From NCBI RefSeq assembly GCF_001425605.1, contig NZ_LMRG01000023.1, positions 288,291-352,290 on the forward strand: a stretch of 64,000 nucleotides of DNA, written 5' to 3'. The translations under genes were made by a program, and so were the position numbers. The notes under the pieces are model-generated. The model was not told where the DNA came from and searched no databases. It worked only from the letters and a program-made list of their open reading frames with translations. This stretch comes from Rhizobium sp. Leaf453. Its GTDB lineage: Bacteria; Pseudomonadota; Alphaproteobacteria; Rhizobiales; Rhizobiaceae. Below, in pieces: positions 36,015 to 44,906 of the stretch (positions are counted from its first letter, which is position 1; each line of letters opens with the position of its first letter).

Positions 36015-36806
36015 TCAGCTCTCGAACTGGCGATAACATTCCTCGGCGATTGCCTGCAGTTCGGCGCGGCCGAGTTCGCCGGTGACCGCATAGCCGATTG
36101 AGCCGTCGATCCAGTAGAAGGTTTCCAGCGGGCCGGCGGATTCGAAGCGGAAGCTGGTTTCGGCGTTTTCCGGATTCTTGCCGAGCAGCATGGTCAGCCG
36201 CTGGCCGGCCGCGTTTTCATACATCAGCATGGCACCCGCCTTGCCGTTGACCGGCACCAGCCGTCCGCCGACGAGGGAATAGCCCTGTGACCGAAGATCG
36301 GGGGCGACGAGCTTGTAATCGAGGCGTTTTCCGAGCCAGGTCACCAGATGCTCCTGCTGATCTGCGCCGACCTCGACGGGGTGGCGCTTCTCGCTGGCAT
36401 AGATGAGGAAGGCTGATTTCGACTGGGCCGGCAGGCTTTCGAGCGCGGAAGCGGTTTCGACCGAAACGGAATAGCCCAATGTTCTATCAGCATAGATGCC
36501 GACGGCGGCACCCGACAGGAAGAGCACCAGCGACGCGGCAAGTATGGCCGCCTTGCGCCACGGCGTATTTGTAGTGGGTGAGGGGGCGGGGTGCACCATG
36601 GCGTTGTCGGCTTCGTCGAGCCGGGCGTAGGGTGAAAAGGCAGCCTTGAGGTCCGCCGCCTGCGCCTGCCATGCCGCGACGTCTGCCGCTTCCTTGGGAT
36701 GATCCTTCAGCCAAGCCTCTACCTCGCGCCGTCGATCCTCGTCGAGGAAGCCGTCGACATAGGCGTGCAGGTCGTCTTCGGTGACCGGTGGTCGTTCGTC
36801 TGTCAT
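36015..36806 (-). CDS. Membrane anti-sigma factor
   Basis: 263 residues: cytoplasmic N-terminal domain (1-83, EDDLHAYVDGFLDEDRRREVEAWL, the usual anti-sigma start), one transmembrane helix at 84-106, and a periplasmic domain of about 155 residues. There is no zinc-binding HxxxCxxC motif, so it is not a ZAS-type anti-sigma. The start overlaps the sigma gene by four bases. It should hold the ECF sigma at the membrane until an envelope signal arrives. Confidence 0.9.
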   Translation of the reverse strand: MTDERPPVTEDDLHAYVDGFLDEDRRREVEAWLKDHPKEAADVAAWQAQAADLKAAFSPYARLDEADNAMVHPAPSPTTNTPWRKAAILAASLVLFLSGAAVGIYADRTLGYSVSVETASALESLPAQSKSAFLIYASEKRHPVEVGADQQEHLVTWLGKRLDYKLVAPDLRSQGYSLVGGRLVPVNGKAGAMLMYENAAGQRLTMLLGKNPENAETSFRFESAGPLETFYWIDGSIGYAVTGELGRAELQAIAEECYRQFES

Positions 36807-37357
36807 TTCGGTCTCCGCAGCGTAACGATATTGTTCTGGGCGAGCTGCGCGGCCATCTGGCGGCGAGCCCGCGACAGGCGCGACATGACGGTGCCGATCG
36901 GGATCGACAGCATGTCGGCGACATCCTGGTATCCGTAGCCCTCGACCACCACGAGCATCAGGACGGTACGGTGATCGGCTGTCAAAGCATTCAGCGCCCG
37001 CTGCAGCCGCGTTTTTTCCAATGGATCGCCGGATGCGTCTTCGGCGGTGAGGCCAAGCGTGTCATTGAGTTCGACCGACGGATGCTGGCTGGTGCGGCGA
37101 TGGCGGTCGCGGTAGAGGTTGGTCATGATGGTGAAGGCCCAGGCGCGCAGGTTGATGCCGCGCCACTGGCTGCGGCGGACGAGAACCTTCTCGACGCAAT
37201 CCTGCAACAGGTCTTCGCCGTCGGTGTCGGATTTGGCAAGGCTGCGGGAATAGCGGCGCAGCGACGGCACGAGCGACAGGACCTCGGTTTCGAATGCATC
37301 CGTGGAAGGAGGCGTTGCCCCCTTCGCGCGAAAGCCCTCATCAGGGGCGTGCGGCAT
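36803..37357 (-). CDS. ECF-type RNA polymerase sigma factor
   Basis: 184 residues with sigma region 2 (about 25-90, DGEDLLQDCVEKVLVRRSQW...AWAFTIMTNLYRDRHRR) and region 4 (about 120-175, DHRTVLMLVVVEGYGYQDVADMLSIPIGTVMSRLSRAR). ATG 37357 is preferred; a start at 37381 lies further inside the upstream gene. Overlaps both the preceding small secreted protein gene and the anti-sigma gene, so all three are one coupled operon. Confidence 0.92.
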   Translation of the reverse strand: MPHAPDEGFRAKGATPPSTDAFETEVLSLVPSLRRYSRSLAKSDTDGEDLLQDCVEKVLVRRSQWRGINLRAWAFTIMTNLYRDRHRRTSQHPSVELNDTLGLTAEDASGDPLEKTRLQRALNALTADHRTVLMLVVVEGYGYQDVADMLSIPIGTVMSRLSRARRQMAAQLAQNNIVTLRRPK

Positions 37358-37715
37358 CCCAGACCTTTCCGACGCCGTCACCGGTGGCGTCGCCCTGCTT
37401 TGTGTCCTTGACCCAGAAATAAAGCGGCATGCCCTTCAGAGCCCATTGCTTCTTGCCGTCCTTGCGCTCGACCAGCGTATAATCGCCGTCAGCAGCAGCG
37501 CCGTCGGCGGCGAGGTAGGGCGGCCATTTCATGGCGCAATCATCATAGCAATAGGATTCGCCCTTTTCATCCTTCTTGAAGGTGTAGAGGGTCATGCCAT
37601 TTTCTGCTGCAATCACCTTGCCCTTGTCGGTGTCGACAGTCTGGACCGCCGGCGCGGCAAAGGCGGAGGCGGCTGATACCACGCAGAATGCGGTCACGAG
37701 TGGCAATAGTCTCAT
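37341..37715 (-). CDS. COG4315-type secreted repeat protein
   Basis: 124 residues with a signal peptide (1-20, ending ASAFA) and two short repeats of the COG4315 family (GMTLYTFKKDEKGESYCYDDCAMKWPPYLA and GKKQWALKGMPLYFWVKDTKQGDATGDGV). The YCYDDC pair may form a disulfide. No lipobox cysteine, so periplasmic rather than lipid-anchored. First gene of the sigma operon; it overlaps the sigma start by 17 bases and could be part of the sensed or regulated envelope response. Confidence 0.85.
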   Translation of the reverse strand: MRLLPLVTAFCVVSAASAFAAPAVQTVDTDKGKVIAAENGMTLYTFKKDEKGESYCYDDCAMKWPPYLAADGAAADGDYTLVERKDGKKQWALKGMPLYFWVKDTKQGDATGDGVGKVWDAARP

Positions 37716-37813
37716 CGGGTGTCTCCTCTCTCGATGTTCAGAACCGCTTTATCTGGCGGTCCGGACATAAGACCGATGGAGACGGCAACTTATTCCCCGG
37801 CTGCTGAAAAACT

Positions 37814-38914
37814 CTAGTCGCGAGAAACGGTTCGCGAGGCAACGAAGCGGGCAAGCGACGGGCCGACGGCCATGACCATCAGCAGGCGTGCCGTCTGCAG
37901 GGCCATGACGAAGGGCACGTCGACATTGCTGGAGGCGGCGATGATGGCGATGGAATCCATGCCGCCGGGGCTGGTGGCGAGATAGGCGGTCAGCGGGTCT
38001 ATGCCGAGCATGCGGACCAGAATGAAGGCGAGGAGGCCGGAAAAAGCCATTAGGACAAGAATCGAGACGATGGTCGGAACCAGTGCACGGCGGGCATGCG
38101 CGAGGATCGGGCGGGTGAAGCCGAGGCCGATATTCCAGCCGAGCAGGGCATAGCTGATGGCGAGCAGCCATTCGGGAATCTCGATCACCAGCATTCCGCT
38201 GACACTCAATGCGGAGCCGATCAGGAAAGGCACGAGGAAGACGCCGGCGGGAATGCGCAGCCATTTGCCGAGACAGCCACCGACCAGGGCAAGGGCCAGC
38301 GTCTCAAGGAAAGGCACGAAGTGGATTGGGCCGAACCAGACGATAGCTGGTCCCACTCCATCGACCCCGGCCCAGAAGCGTGCGACCAGCGACGCGGCGG
38401 CCGCGACGAAGACGACGCGCAGATATTGCATGAAGGCGACGAGGCGGGTGTCTGCGCCATAGGCGTCGGCCATGACCAGCATACTGGTGGCCGCGCCCGC
38501 CGACGAGCCCCAGATTGCCGTGGTGCCGGGCAAAATATTAAGCCGGCTAATGATGTAGCCGCTCAGCGTGCTCATGGCGATGACGGAAAAGACGATCGCC
38601 AGGAACAACGGCCAGTTTCCGAAGAAGGTCACTAGGATGCCGGGACTGATCGTTTCGGCGATCATCGTCCCGATCAGGGCCTGGGCGCTGAGGAAGGGCA
38701 GGCGGGGCAGGCGGATCGTGCCACCGTTCATACCAATGATGGCACCGGCCACCATCGGCCCCATCAGAAGTGCTGCCGGAATGCCAGTGAGTTCGAGAAT
38801 TCCGGCCAAGAATACCGACAGGATTAGCAGGCACAACCATTGAAGGGCCGGGTGCCGGCGGCCGATACCCGTGGCCACGGGAACGGGCGGCTCTTCGGAA
38901 TGGTCAGGCTTCAC
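37814..38914 (-). CDS. AbrB/AimA-family membrane protein (ammonia monooxygenase-like COG3180)
   Basis: 366 residues with about 9-10 hydrophobic helices forming two repeated halves, each with GTMIAETISPG-like and TSPGGMDSIAIIAAS motifs. These are the COG3180 AbrB proteins often misnamed ammonia monooxygenase; they are putative transporters or regulators of aidB in E. coli. The GTG at 38914 is chosen because further upstream the frame crosses the recD-like gene. Transport substrate unknown. Confidence 0.85.
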   Translation of the reverse strand: MKPDHSEEPPVPVATGIGRRHPALQWLCLLILSVFLAGILELTGIPAALLMGPMVAGAIIGMNGGTIRLPRLPFLSAQALIGTMIAETISPGILVTFFGNWPLFLAIVFSVIAMSTLSGYIISRLNILPGTTAIWGSSAGAATSMLVMADAYGADTRLVAFMQYLRVVFVAAAASLVARFWAGVDGVGPAIVWFGPIHFVPFLETLALALVGGCLGKWLRIPAGVFLVPFLIGSALSVSGMLVIEIPEWLLAISYALLGWNIGLGFTRPILAHARRALVPTIVSILVLMAFSGLLAFILVRMLGIDPLTAYLATSPGGMDSIAIIAASSNVDVPFVMALQTARLLMVMAVGPSLARFVASRTVSRD

Positions 38915-39127
38915 GGCATAACTTTCGGACTGCGGACGATGGCGCTTGGGAGGCGAGTGAAGGGATTTTCTAACACGGGTCGAGGTCGCTTCATACGTGA
39001 GTCTTGTGGCGGTTTCTTGCCATCCTATCCGGATAGCGAGCGAATTGGGGCTATAAAACCGGGACGGTGGACTGCTTGCCGGCGCCGAGGCGCGACAGCT
39101 CCGTGCGAATCGGGCAATAGAACAAAC

Positions 39128-40258
39128 ATGGAATTCGCACCGCAACAGGATGAGGCCCTGAAGGCCGTTTCGCGCTGGCTGAAGGAAGGGCGCTCGCCGC
39201 TGTTCCGGCTGTTCGGCTACGCCGGTACTGGCAAGACCACGCTTGCGCGCCATTTCGCCGAACATGTCGATGGCGACGTGCTGTTTGCGGCCTTTACCGG
39301 CAAGGCGGCGCAGGTGCTGCGCTCCAAGGGGGCGAGCAACGCCAAGACCATCCATTCGCTGATCTACCGGCCGCGCGGCGAGGAGGAGGTGTCCGACGAG
39401 GAAACCGGCAAGACCTCGATCGCACCGATGTTCTCGATCAACCGGCAGTCGCCGGTCGCCAAGGCGGCACTGATCATCATCGACGAATGCTCGATGGTGG
39501 ACGAGGCACTGGGTCGTGACCTGATGAGCTTCGGCACGCCGATCCTGGTGCTGGGCGATCCCGGCCAGTTGCCGCCGGTGTCCGGTGGCGGATATTTCAC
39601 CAACGAGGAGCCGGACTACCTGCTGACGGATATTCACCGGCAGGCCCGCGACAATCCCATCATCCAGCTTGCCATGCATGTGCGCGAAGGCAAGGAGATT
39701 ATGCATGGCGATTATGGCTCGACGGCGAGGGTGATTTCCAAGAGCGAGGTGACGCAGAGCCTGGTGCTGGACGCCGACCAGGTGCTCGTCGGCACCAACA
39801 AAACGCGGCGGCGCTACAACATGCGGCTGCGCGAGTTGAAAGGTTTTACCACCGACTATCCGCAATCCGGTGACAAGCTGGTGTGCCTGCGCAACGATCC
39901 CGCCAAGGGGTTGCTCAACGGCTCGCTCTGGCAGGTGATGACGTCGTCGAAGGAAACCGTAAAGCCCGGCATCAACCTGATGATCCGGCCGGAAGACGAC
40001 GACATGGATCGCGGCGCAGCGAAGATCAAGCTGCTGAAACAGGCTTTCGAGGATGTCGAGGGCGAAATTCCCTGGACGACCCGCAAGCGCTACGACGAAT
40101 TCGACTACGGCTATGCGCTGACGGTGCACAAGGCGCAGGGTTCGCAGTGGAACGATGTCGTGTTGTTCGATGAAAGCTGGGCCTTCCGCGATACGCGCGA
40201 ACGCTGGCTCTATACCGCGATCACACGTGCGGCGGAAACGCTGACCATCGTGCGCTGA
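39128..40258 (+). CDS. RecD-like SF1B DNA helicase
   Basis: 376 residues. Walker A GYAGTGKTT at 30-38, motif Ia AFTGKAAQVLRSKG, Walker B IIIDECSMVD, motif III GDPGQLPPV and the UvrD_C_2 end ALTVHKAQGSQW...YTAITRA. It is a single-gene 5'-3' helicase of the RecD2/TraA-N class, shorter than RecD2 because it lacks the N-terminal HhH region. ATG 39128 chosen; the open frame continues upstream without family sequence. Divergent from the AbrB gene. Confidence 0.9.
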   Translation: MEFAPQQDEALKAVSRWLKEGRSPLFRLFGYAGTGKTTLARHFAEHVDGDVLFAAFTGKAAQVLRSKGASNAKTIHSLIYRPRGEEEVSDEETGKTSIAPMFSINRQSPVAKAALIIIDECSMVDEALGRDLMSFGTPILVLGDPGQLPPVSGGGYFTNEEPDYLLTDIHRQARDNPIIQLAMHVREGKEIMHGDYGSTARVISKSEVTQSLVLDADQVLVGTNKTRRRYNMRLRELKGFTTDYPQSGDKLVCLRNDPAKGLLNGSLWQVMTSSKETVKPGINLMIRPEDDDMDRGAAKIKLLKQAFEDVEGEIPWTTRKRYDEFDYGYALTVHKAQGSQWNDVVLFDESWAFRDTRERWLYTAITRAAETLTIVR

Positions 40259-40264
40259 GCGTGC

Positions 40265-40948
40265 TCAATCGGCGGAGATGAAGCCCATCAGCACGGCCTT
40301 GGCGACGGCCTGGAAGCGGTTGTGGCCGTTGAATTTCCGCACGATATCGGATTCCAGCGTCAGCACAGCTGTCAGGTCCATGTCCATCATGACAGCAATT
40401 CGGTTAGCCGGGTAACCTTCCGCCATGAATTCGATGCACTTCGTCTCGATCGGGGAGAGGTGAATGGGCCGCAGGACAGCAAGGTTCTGCGCATCGCCTT
40501 CAGCCGCCGATTCCAGCAATTCGCTGATCCGCTGCATCTGCCGCCGCAGGATCGATTGCTGGGCGACCAGTTCGCGTTTGCGGGCGTGAAGGGCGCTTTC
40601 GAAAATCTGTGCCGCCTCCTGCTGGTTCGCCGTAGCGCTGAGCGACTCCATCAGGTCCTGGATGTCGGCGATCGGCATGTCGATCTCGCGACAGGCATTG
40701 ATGATCGTCATCCGGCGGATATCTTCGAGACCGTACACTCGCATCGGACCCATGCGGTCGGCCGTAAGAAGTCCCTTTTCCTCATAGAAGTGCAGGGTTC
40801 TGTGCGTGACGCCAAAGGCGTCCGCCATGTCGGCGATGCCGACCTGATTGTCCGGGATCGTGCCGGGCAGCGGAAGATGAGGCAGAAACCCGGTCATGGT
40901 GGATCGGGAGCCGGATGCTGCAGATATTGTCTTGGACTGTTCTGGCAT
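40265..40948 (-). CDS. MerR-family regulator with C-terminal LuxR-like HTH
   Basis: Up to 227 residues. N-terminal MerR winged helix (about 36-105: VGIADMADAFGVTHRTLHFYEEKGLL...YGLEDIRRMTIINACREI) then a dimerisation helix (110-160) and an unexpected C-terminal LuxR/GerE-type HTH from LSPIETKCIEFMAEGYPANRIAV through FQAVAKAVLMG. A second start at Met18 is possible. No metal-binding cysteines. The double DNA-binding layout is unusual for a MerR protein. Convergent with the RecD-like gene. Confidence 0.82.
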   Translation of the reverse strand: MPEQSKTISAASGSRSTMTGFLPHLPLPGTIPDNQVGIADMADAFGVTHRTLHFYEEKGLLTADRMGPMRVYGLEDIRRMTIINACREIDMPIADIQDLMESLSATANQQEAAQIFESALHARKRELVAQQSILRRQMQRISELLESAAEGDAQNLAVLRPIHLSPIETKCIEFMAEGYPANRIAVMMDMDLTAVLTLESDIVRKFNGHNRFQAVAKAVLMGFISAD

Positions 40949-41304
40949 GCTGTGAAATTGCCCTCGCTGGTCACGCCGGCGGGAATTTTGCGCTGGAAGA
41001 TTCCGGGCGTCGCTGCCGCATGAACCGGCACGGCGTTCCTGTCTCCCCAGACTGCCCCTCTAAGCCATGCACACCACCCTAACCTGATGGATACTCGCTA
41101 CCATTGTGCCTGCCTGATGAGCGATCAGGCTTTTCCCCACTTGCACCATCAAGGTACACGTCATGCGAGAATATGGGTAGTTAGTAACATTAGGGATAAA
41201 ATCGGCGTTTTTTGACGGAATTTGCGCGTTATCGATGGGGAAATGCCATCTTTGACGGAATTTCCTGTCAAATCCCGATGAGTAGACCTTACAGGTCCAG
41301 ATTT
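40949..41304. other. Intergenic region with paired repeats
   Basis: About 355 bases with no gene, clearly AT-richer from 41100 on. Contains the promoter side of the MerR-LuxR gene and, near 41211-41272, the repeat pair described separately, close to the 3' end of the membrane HTH gene. Function of the middle part not apparent. Confidence 0.5.
41211..41272. promoter_or_regulatory. Direct repeat pair plus palindrome
   Basis: TTTGACGGAATTT occurs at 41211 and again at 41251, exactly 40 bases apart (about four helical turns). The second copy extends into a near-perfect inverted repeat, TTTGAC...GTCAAA, spanning 41251-41272. This looks like a pair of protein-binding sites on one DNA face. Confidence 0.55.
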
Positions 41305-42420
41305 TCAGCGGATGAGGGTGAGGGGCAGGGCGCCGGCGCTGATCACGAATTTCAGCTTCTGGCGGTGGTCACCCGATAGTTTTTCCTGGCAGTCCTTGGC
41401 TTCCTGAAAGGATTCCCGGGTCTGGAGGTGCCGATAGCTGTCCGTCAGTACCATGCATTGCATCAGGGGGCTGTCGATCGCGGCCGCACTGGCATAGGTG
41501 AAGATATGTCCCTGCGAGGACAGGGTCTGCGATGCAATCGCAAGGCTTTCATAGAGGATATCGGCTTCATCGGTCAGTACGCCATCGTCGATGAACGTCT
41601 CGTGGACGACGTCCGAGGACGCGTCGTTGGTGACAAGCACACGAAGGCCCTGTGGTGACTTCTTCCTCGATACCTCGATGGTAAACGCCAGCGGATCGGC
41701 AGATTTGACTGAAGGCTTCTGCGACAGCACGGTGGCAGGAACCGTCGCGACCGTTCGGTAGTGCGAAGCCGCATTGCGCAACGCATCGGCGAAACGCCCG
41801 GCTGTGCCGGTGCGCGGCCACCCCGCGCGCACAGTGATTCTGGGCAGGTCACCGCCAAACTTGCGCTCAAGGACAATATCGTGGAGGCGCGATTGCGCTG
41901 GAATATTGATGCTGAGGGCCGGTGAAGACAGTGGAAGAAAAACCAGAAGCGGCAGTGCCGACAGGACGGAGAGCGGCGACGACAGGGGCGCCGGTAGCCA
42001 GGACAAGCGACGGCCGGCGGGTTTGCGCGCAGAATGTGCGGCGGCCGGCGATGCGGCAGACGGTGTCGCCGAAATCTGCTGGCAGCGATATTCCGGTACG
42101 TAGGTGCCTTTTGGGATATCAATTCGCCACGGGTCAGCAGCGCCTTCGCCTGCATAATAGGCGGTGAGCAGCTTGCGCAGTTTACCGGCATGGACGCGAA
42201 CCAACGGATCGCTGTCAGCATTGAAGGCTTGCGGCCGGTCAAAGACATCGATGCCGATCGTATAGCCCTTCAACTGATGGCCGGTTCCCTCCATCTCTTT
42301 TTCGACGACATATTTCAGGAAGGCGCGCAGCCGCTCGGAACGCGCAAAAAGTGCGCTCGACAACACGGCCTCAAGAGCTTTCAGGATGGTTTCGTCATCG
42401 GGCCGGATGGTCTGCTTCAT
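41305..42420 (-). CDS. Membrane-anchored winged-helix regulator (adenylate-cyclase-associated N-terminal type)
   Basis: 371 residues. The N-terminal about 110 residues (LEAVLSSALFARSERLRAFLKYVV, then YTIGIDVFDRP and IDIPKGTYVPEY) form a domain common at the N-terminus of rhizobial proteins annotated as adenylate cyclases or TPR regulators, probably DNA-binding. A Pro/Ala linker leads to one hydrophobic segment (about 147-168) and a C-terminal domain of about 200 residues, probably periplasmic, with no cyclase motif. So this is a ToxR-like one-component sensor by layout. ATG 42420 matches the family start. Confidence 0.7.
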   Translation of the reverse strand: MKQTIRPDDETILKALEAVLSSALFARSERLRAFLKYVVEKEMEGTGHQLKGYTIGIDVFDRPQAFNADSDPLVRVHAGKLRKLLTAYYAGEGAADPWRIDIPKGTYVPEYRCQQISATPSAASPAAAHSARKPAGRRLSWLPAPLSSPLSVLSALPLLVFLPLSSPALSINIPAQSRLHDIVLERKFGGDLPRITVRAGWPRTGTAGRFADALRNAASHYRTVATVPATVLSQKPSVKSADPLAFTIEVSRKKSPQGLRVLVTNDASSDVVHETFIDDGVLTDEADILYESLAIASQTLSSQGHIFTYASAAAIDSPLMQCMVLTDSYRHLQTRESFQEAKDCQEKLSGDHRQKLKFVISAGALPLTLIR

Positions 42421-42791
42421 CGCTGCGTCCTCTCCGAAGAACAGATCGACACCGTCCCACCGCGTGCTGCGGTGTCGGTCGATTCGGTCGGGACGAGGCA
42501 AGAACGTGAGGTCATTGGTTCCGGTTTGCTTTGTTTCGCAGGGTTCTGGCAGGATCGCTTACCATGTGGGATTACATGGTGCCTGCTTGAATATTCATTA
42601 AAGCTGACTTTTGCGGTTTTGTCAGGTCTGCTGACCCTTAAACTTGAGGTTTGGCTGAAATAAGCCCGTTGGACGTCTTTTCCGGATTATTGTGCCGGTG
42701 ACGATTTCCGTGGGGTCGATTGATTGCGAGGGGCTGCTGGAACCGCTAGAAAGATCGCCAAATGACGGTCGTCTTGGTGGAAAGTGCTGAA
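42421..42791. other. Divergent promoter region, nothing specific
   Basis: About 370 bases between the membrane regulator and pdxJ. It becomes AT-rich around 42585-42700 and must contain both promoters. No hairpin terminator, riboswitch or repeat recognised. Confidence 0.4.
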
Positions 42792-43544
42792 ATGCCTGCG
42801 AAACTATCGGTAAACCTGAATGCGATTGCCATGCTGAGAAACCGGCGTGATCTTCCCTGGCCGTCGGTGACGGGTCTGGGCGAAATCGCGCTGAAGGCGG
42901 GTGCGAGCGGCCTGACGGTCCATCCGCGTCCCGACCAGCGGCATATCCGCTTTTCCGACCTCGCCCCGATTCGCGCGCTGATCGACGATCTCTATCCTGA
43001 GGCTGAGTTCAACATGGAAGGCTTTCCGAACGAAGAATTCCTGGCCCTTGTCGAACAGCACCAGCCGGAACAGGTGACGCTGGTGCCGGATGATCCAGCC
43101 CAGGCGACATCCGATCACGGTTGGGATTTCCGCAAGAATCATAATCTGCTCGGCAATGTCGTTGGTCGGTTGAAGAAAAAGGGCTTTCGGGTCTCGCTGT
43201 TTGCCGATGGCGATCCGGATCATGAGGCTCTGACGATTGCAAAGGAAACCGGCGCTGACCGGATCGAGCTTTACACCGGCCCCTATGGCGGGTGCTACGA
43301 TGATCCCGCGCGCGGCGCTGTGCTGCTGGAAGAGCTTGGGCGCACGGCCGATCTTGCAGGCGAACTCGGTCTTGAGGTGAATGCCGGTCACGATCTGACG
43401 GTTGCAAACCTGCCGGCTCTCGCTGCCCGCATCTCCAATCTCGCCGAAGTCTCGATCGGCCATGGCCTGACGGCGGATGCGCTGGAATACGGCATGGCGG
43501 AAACCGTCCGCCGCTTCTGCCGCGCCTGCGGCCAGGATGTTTGA
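42792..43544 (+). CDS. pdxJ: Pyridoxine 5'-phosphate synthase
   Basis: 250 residues starting [22 protein letters not shown] barrel with [41 protein letters not shown] and the closing [16 protein letters not shown]. Condenses 1-deoxyxylulose 5-phosphate with 3-amino-2-oxopropyl phosphate. The Ser-Asp-His around TSDHGWD is in the usual loop. ATG 42792 preferred to the start at 42762. Confidence 0.96.
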   Translation: MPAKLSVNLNAIAMLRNRRDLPWPSVTGLGEIALKAGASGLTVHPRPDQRHIRFSDLAPIRALIDDLYPEAEFNMEGFPNEEFLALVEQHQPEQVTLVPDDPAQATSDHGWDFRKNHNLLGNVVGRLKKKGFRVSLFADGDPDHEALTIAKETGADRIELYTGPYGGCYDDPARGAVLLEELGRTADLAGELGLEVNAGHDLTVANLPALAARISNLAEVSIGHGLTADALEYGMAETVRRFCRACGQDV

Positions 43545-43860
43545 GAGCAGTTCGTTAAGCGGAAGGGCTCCGGGGGAACCTGAACATCGGTTTGCGAGCA
43601 AGCTCCAAAGCGAATGGTTTGACGAGGCAGTTCCCCGTTCTCCGTCATTCCCGTGCTCGTCACGGGAATCCAGCCACCGCGCGTCGGCGCGGTGAGGGGA
43701 CTATCCTTATCGGAAGCTTGTTCTTTCACGCGACGGACGTCGCGTGACTGGATCCCCGCCACGAGGGCGAGGATGAGGGAGTGTGAGGAGGCCACGTCCT
43801 CACGCAATGCCTTGGACGATGCGGTGTGAGCCCCCCTTTTTCGCCGAGCCCTTTTCCGCC
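43545..43860. other. Intergenic region dominated by mosaic repeat
   Basis: Gene-free between convergent pdxJ and the NmrA-like gene. The mosaic palindromic element at 43640-43781 occupies nearly half; the remainder shows nothing. Confidence 0.5.
43640..43781. repeat. Mosaic intergenic palindromic element, copy 2
   Basis: Begins CTCCGTCATTCCCGTG like copy 1 at 10040 and ends with a GGATCC...GAGGATGAGGGAG arm. Internal hairpins: ATTCCCGTG/CACGGGAAT, CACCGCG/CGCGGTG and CACGCGAC/GTCGCGTG. The inner modules differ from copy 1 while the outer ends match, typical of mosaic elements. Confidence 0.72.
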
Positions 43861-44748
43861 TCAGCCGGCGAGAACAGCCTTGTTGGCCGTCAGGAAGTCG
43901 TCGAGCGTCGTCAGTGGCGCGCCGGAGAGGGCCTTTGCATCGCCGGTGACGAGATCGATATGGCCTTCACGCGTGTTGGTGTCGAACGAGACGATCACGG
44001 GGATCAGGAAGCTGGGCAGGCCGGCTGCCTGTAGCCCGCCTGCCAGTTGCTCATCCGTGACATGCACGACGGAAAGCGGCTTGCCGGTGGCCTTCGACGC
44101 TAGTGCTGCAACTTCGTCCGTGGTGTGCTTGGTTTCGCCGGTCAGCGTGTAGGTCTTGCTGTCGGTGGAGCCGGACGCGAGCGCGGCAGCCGTGGCCTTG
44201 GCGATATCGGCGCGGGCAATATGGGCAAGCTTGCCCTGACCCGATGCGCTGTACCATTGACCTTCAGACAGGGCGTGCGGCAGGCCCATGAACAGGTTTT
44301 CCATGTACCAGCCGTTACGCAGGATGGTGTAGGGGATGCCGGTTGCCTTGATGGCGTTTTCGGTGCCGAGATGATCCGGCGCAAACGGAATGACCGATGT
44401 TTCCGGGTTCGGCATCGAGGTGTAGAGGATGTGCTTTGCGCCGGCTTTCTCGGCGGCAGCCACTGCGGTGAGGTGTTGGCGCAGGCGCTTGCCAGGCTCG
44501 TCCAGCGCATCGGTGGAAATGATCAGGATGCGGTCGGCGCCATGGAAGGCAGCCTCAATCGAGGCGGCATCGTCGAAGCTTGCCGAGCGGGTCTGGACGC
44601 CCTTGGCAACGTAGGCCGCCAGCTTCGAGGCGTCACGGCTGGTGGCGATAATGTCGGACGGGGCGACCTTGCCGGAGGCCAGCAATTCGTCGAGCACGAG
44701 GCTGCCGAGCTTGCCGGTGGCGCCGGTGACGAGAAGAGTTTCGGACAT
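43861..44748 (-). CDS. NmrA-like NAD(P)H:quinone oxidoreductase (QorB type)
   Basis: 295 residues, atypical short-chain reductase starting MSETLLVTGATGKLGSLVLDEL with the GATGxxG nucleotide motif and the GxGKLAHIARADIAKATAAAL segment typical of QorB/SDR_a8-like proteins. ATG 44748; the longer frame to 44817 is unsupported. Divergent from the HxlR regulator, a pairing repeatedly seen in bacteria for quinone or electrophile response. Confidence 0.87.
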   Translation of the reverse strand: MSETLLVTGATGKLGSLVLDELLASGKVAPSDIIATSRDASKLAAYVAKGVQTRSASFDDAASIEAAFHGADRILIISTDALDEPGKRLRQHLTAVAAAEKAGAKHILYTSMPNPETSVIPFAPDHLGTENAIKATGIPYTILRNGWYMENLFMGLPHALSEGQWYSASGQGKLAHIARADIAKATAAALASGSTDSKTYTLTGETKHTTDEVAALASKATGKPLSVVHVTDEQLAGGLQAAGLPSFLIPVIVSFDTNTREGHIDLVTGDAKALSGAPLTTLDDFLTANKAVLAG

Positions 44749-44906
44749 GACTGTTCCTTTGGTTGCGAACGGCGCCCGGTTTGTTGCCGAAACATCCGCC
44801 TTGAGATATGGTCTCAAAAAGAGAGCTTCTCTTATTTCGTCATCCCCTGGCGGATGTAAAGGAGGCAGTTTTTAATGCGGTGGTTACCTGAAGGATACCA
44901 AGGCCC

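Noticed and set aside
38915-40129. Upstream extension of the AbrB-like frame
   Set aside because: Runs antisense through the RecD-like helicase; the GTG at 38914 gives the normal family length.
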